From Methanothrix sp. (GTDB lineage: Archaea; Halobacteriota; Methanosarcinia; Methanotrichales; Methanotrichaceae): a DNA stretch of 23,317 nt. This document shows positions 23,300-23,317 of this stretch, one piece after another. How positions within the stretch are numbered: the first letter of the stretch is position 1; each line of letters begins with the position of its first letter. The stretch covers positions 1 to 23,317 of the forward strand of contig JAJRAX010000195.1 of assembly GCA_028679775.1 (NCBI GenBank), in the 5' to 3' direction. The notes under the pieces were generated by a model that had not been told where the DNA came from, made no database searches, and saw only the letters and a program-made list of their open reading frames with translations. Made by a program: the position numbers and the translations under genes.

Positions 23300-23317
23300 A
23301 TCTCCAACGCTGAGGTC

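Overview
The window looks like a chromosomal segment of an aceticlastic methanogen of the genus Methanothrix (Methanosaeta). The main reasons are three tandem AMP-forming acetyl-CoA synthetases (the acetate-activating route of that genus), archaetidylserine lipid genes, a methanopterin-type dihydroneopterin aldolase, a separate GMP synthase ATPase subunit, an archaeal-type UPF0284/CobT protein and archaeal TATA-box promoters. GC content looks moderate. The species is an inference. No rRNA, tRNA, CRISPR array, insertion sequence or phage gene was recognised.

Left part (1-4600). A secreted subtilisin-like protease runs off the left edge on the minus strand. Divergent from it is a tightly overlapping operon, artA-pssD-pssA: archaeosortase A plus the two enzymes that make archaetidylethanolamine, a set already linked to lipid anchoring of cell-surface proteins. 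The next reading frame encodes an MptD-type aldolase that has no usable start codon. It is joined to the end of pssA at an A AAA AAG heptamer, which suggests a -1 frameshift fusion or a lesion/sequence error. guaAB converges on this operon.

Middle (4600-11060). Two envelope-type proteins of unknown function face each other (4810-5478 plus, 5531-7009 minus). Next comes a compact minus-strand operon: a GerW/YtfJ-family protein, a DUF2953 membrane protein, a small protein that looks like a reduced GerW domain, and a DUF99 protein. Divergent from it are two tandem PstS-type phosphate-binding proteins with no transporter genes in view.

Right-centre (11160-16741). A plus-strand series: UPF0284/CobT-like phosphoribosyltransferase, zinc-dependent dehydrogenase, TrpD-like phosphoribosyltransferase with altered motifs, AI-2E family membrane protein, and the tRNA t6A37 methylthiotransferase. 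Several pairs overlap by ATGA.

Right end (16742-23317). Three acs paralogs, each with its own leader, strong Shine-Dalgarno site and, after the first two, T-rich terminators. acs2 and acs3 share a promoter module: an inverted repeat AATGAT-N8-ATCATT placed 34-35 bp upstream of an identical 14-base TATA region, with a TTC-N2-GAA palindrome downstream. Both probably start at TTG. The third copy, which has the most C-ending, expression-like codon use, carries an in-frame TGA where the other two have a conserved Arg, just before the window ends.
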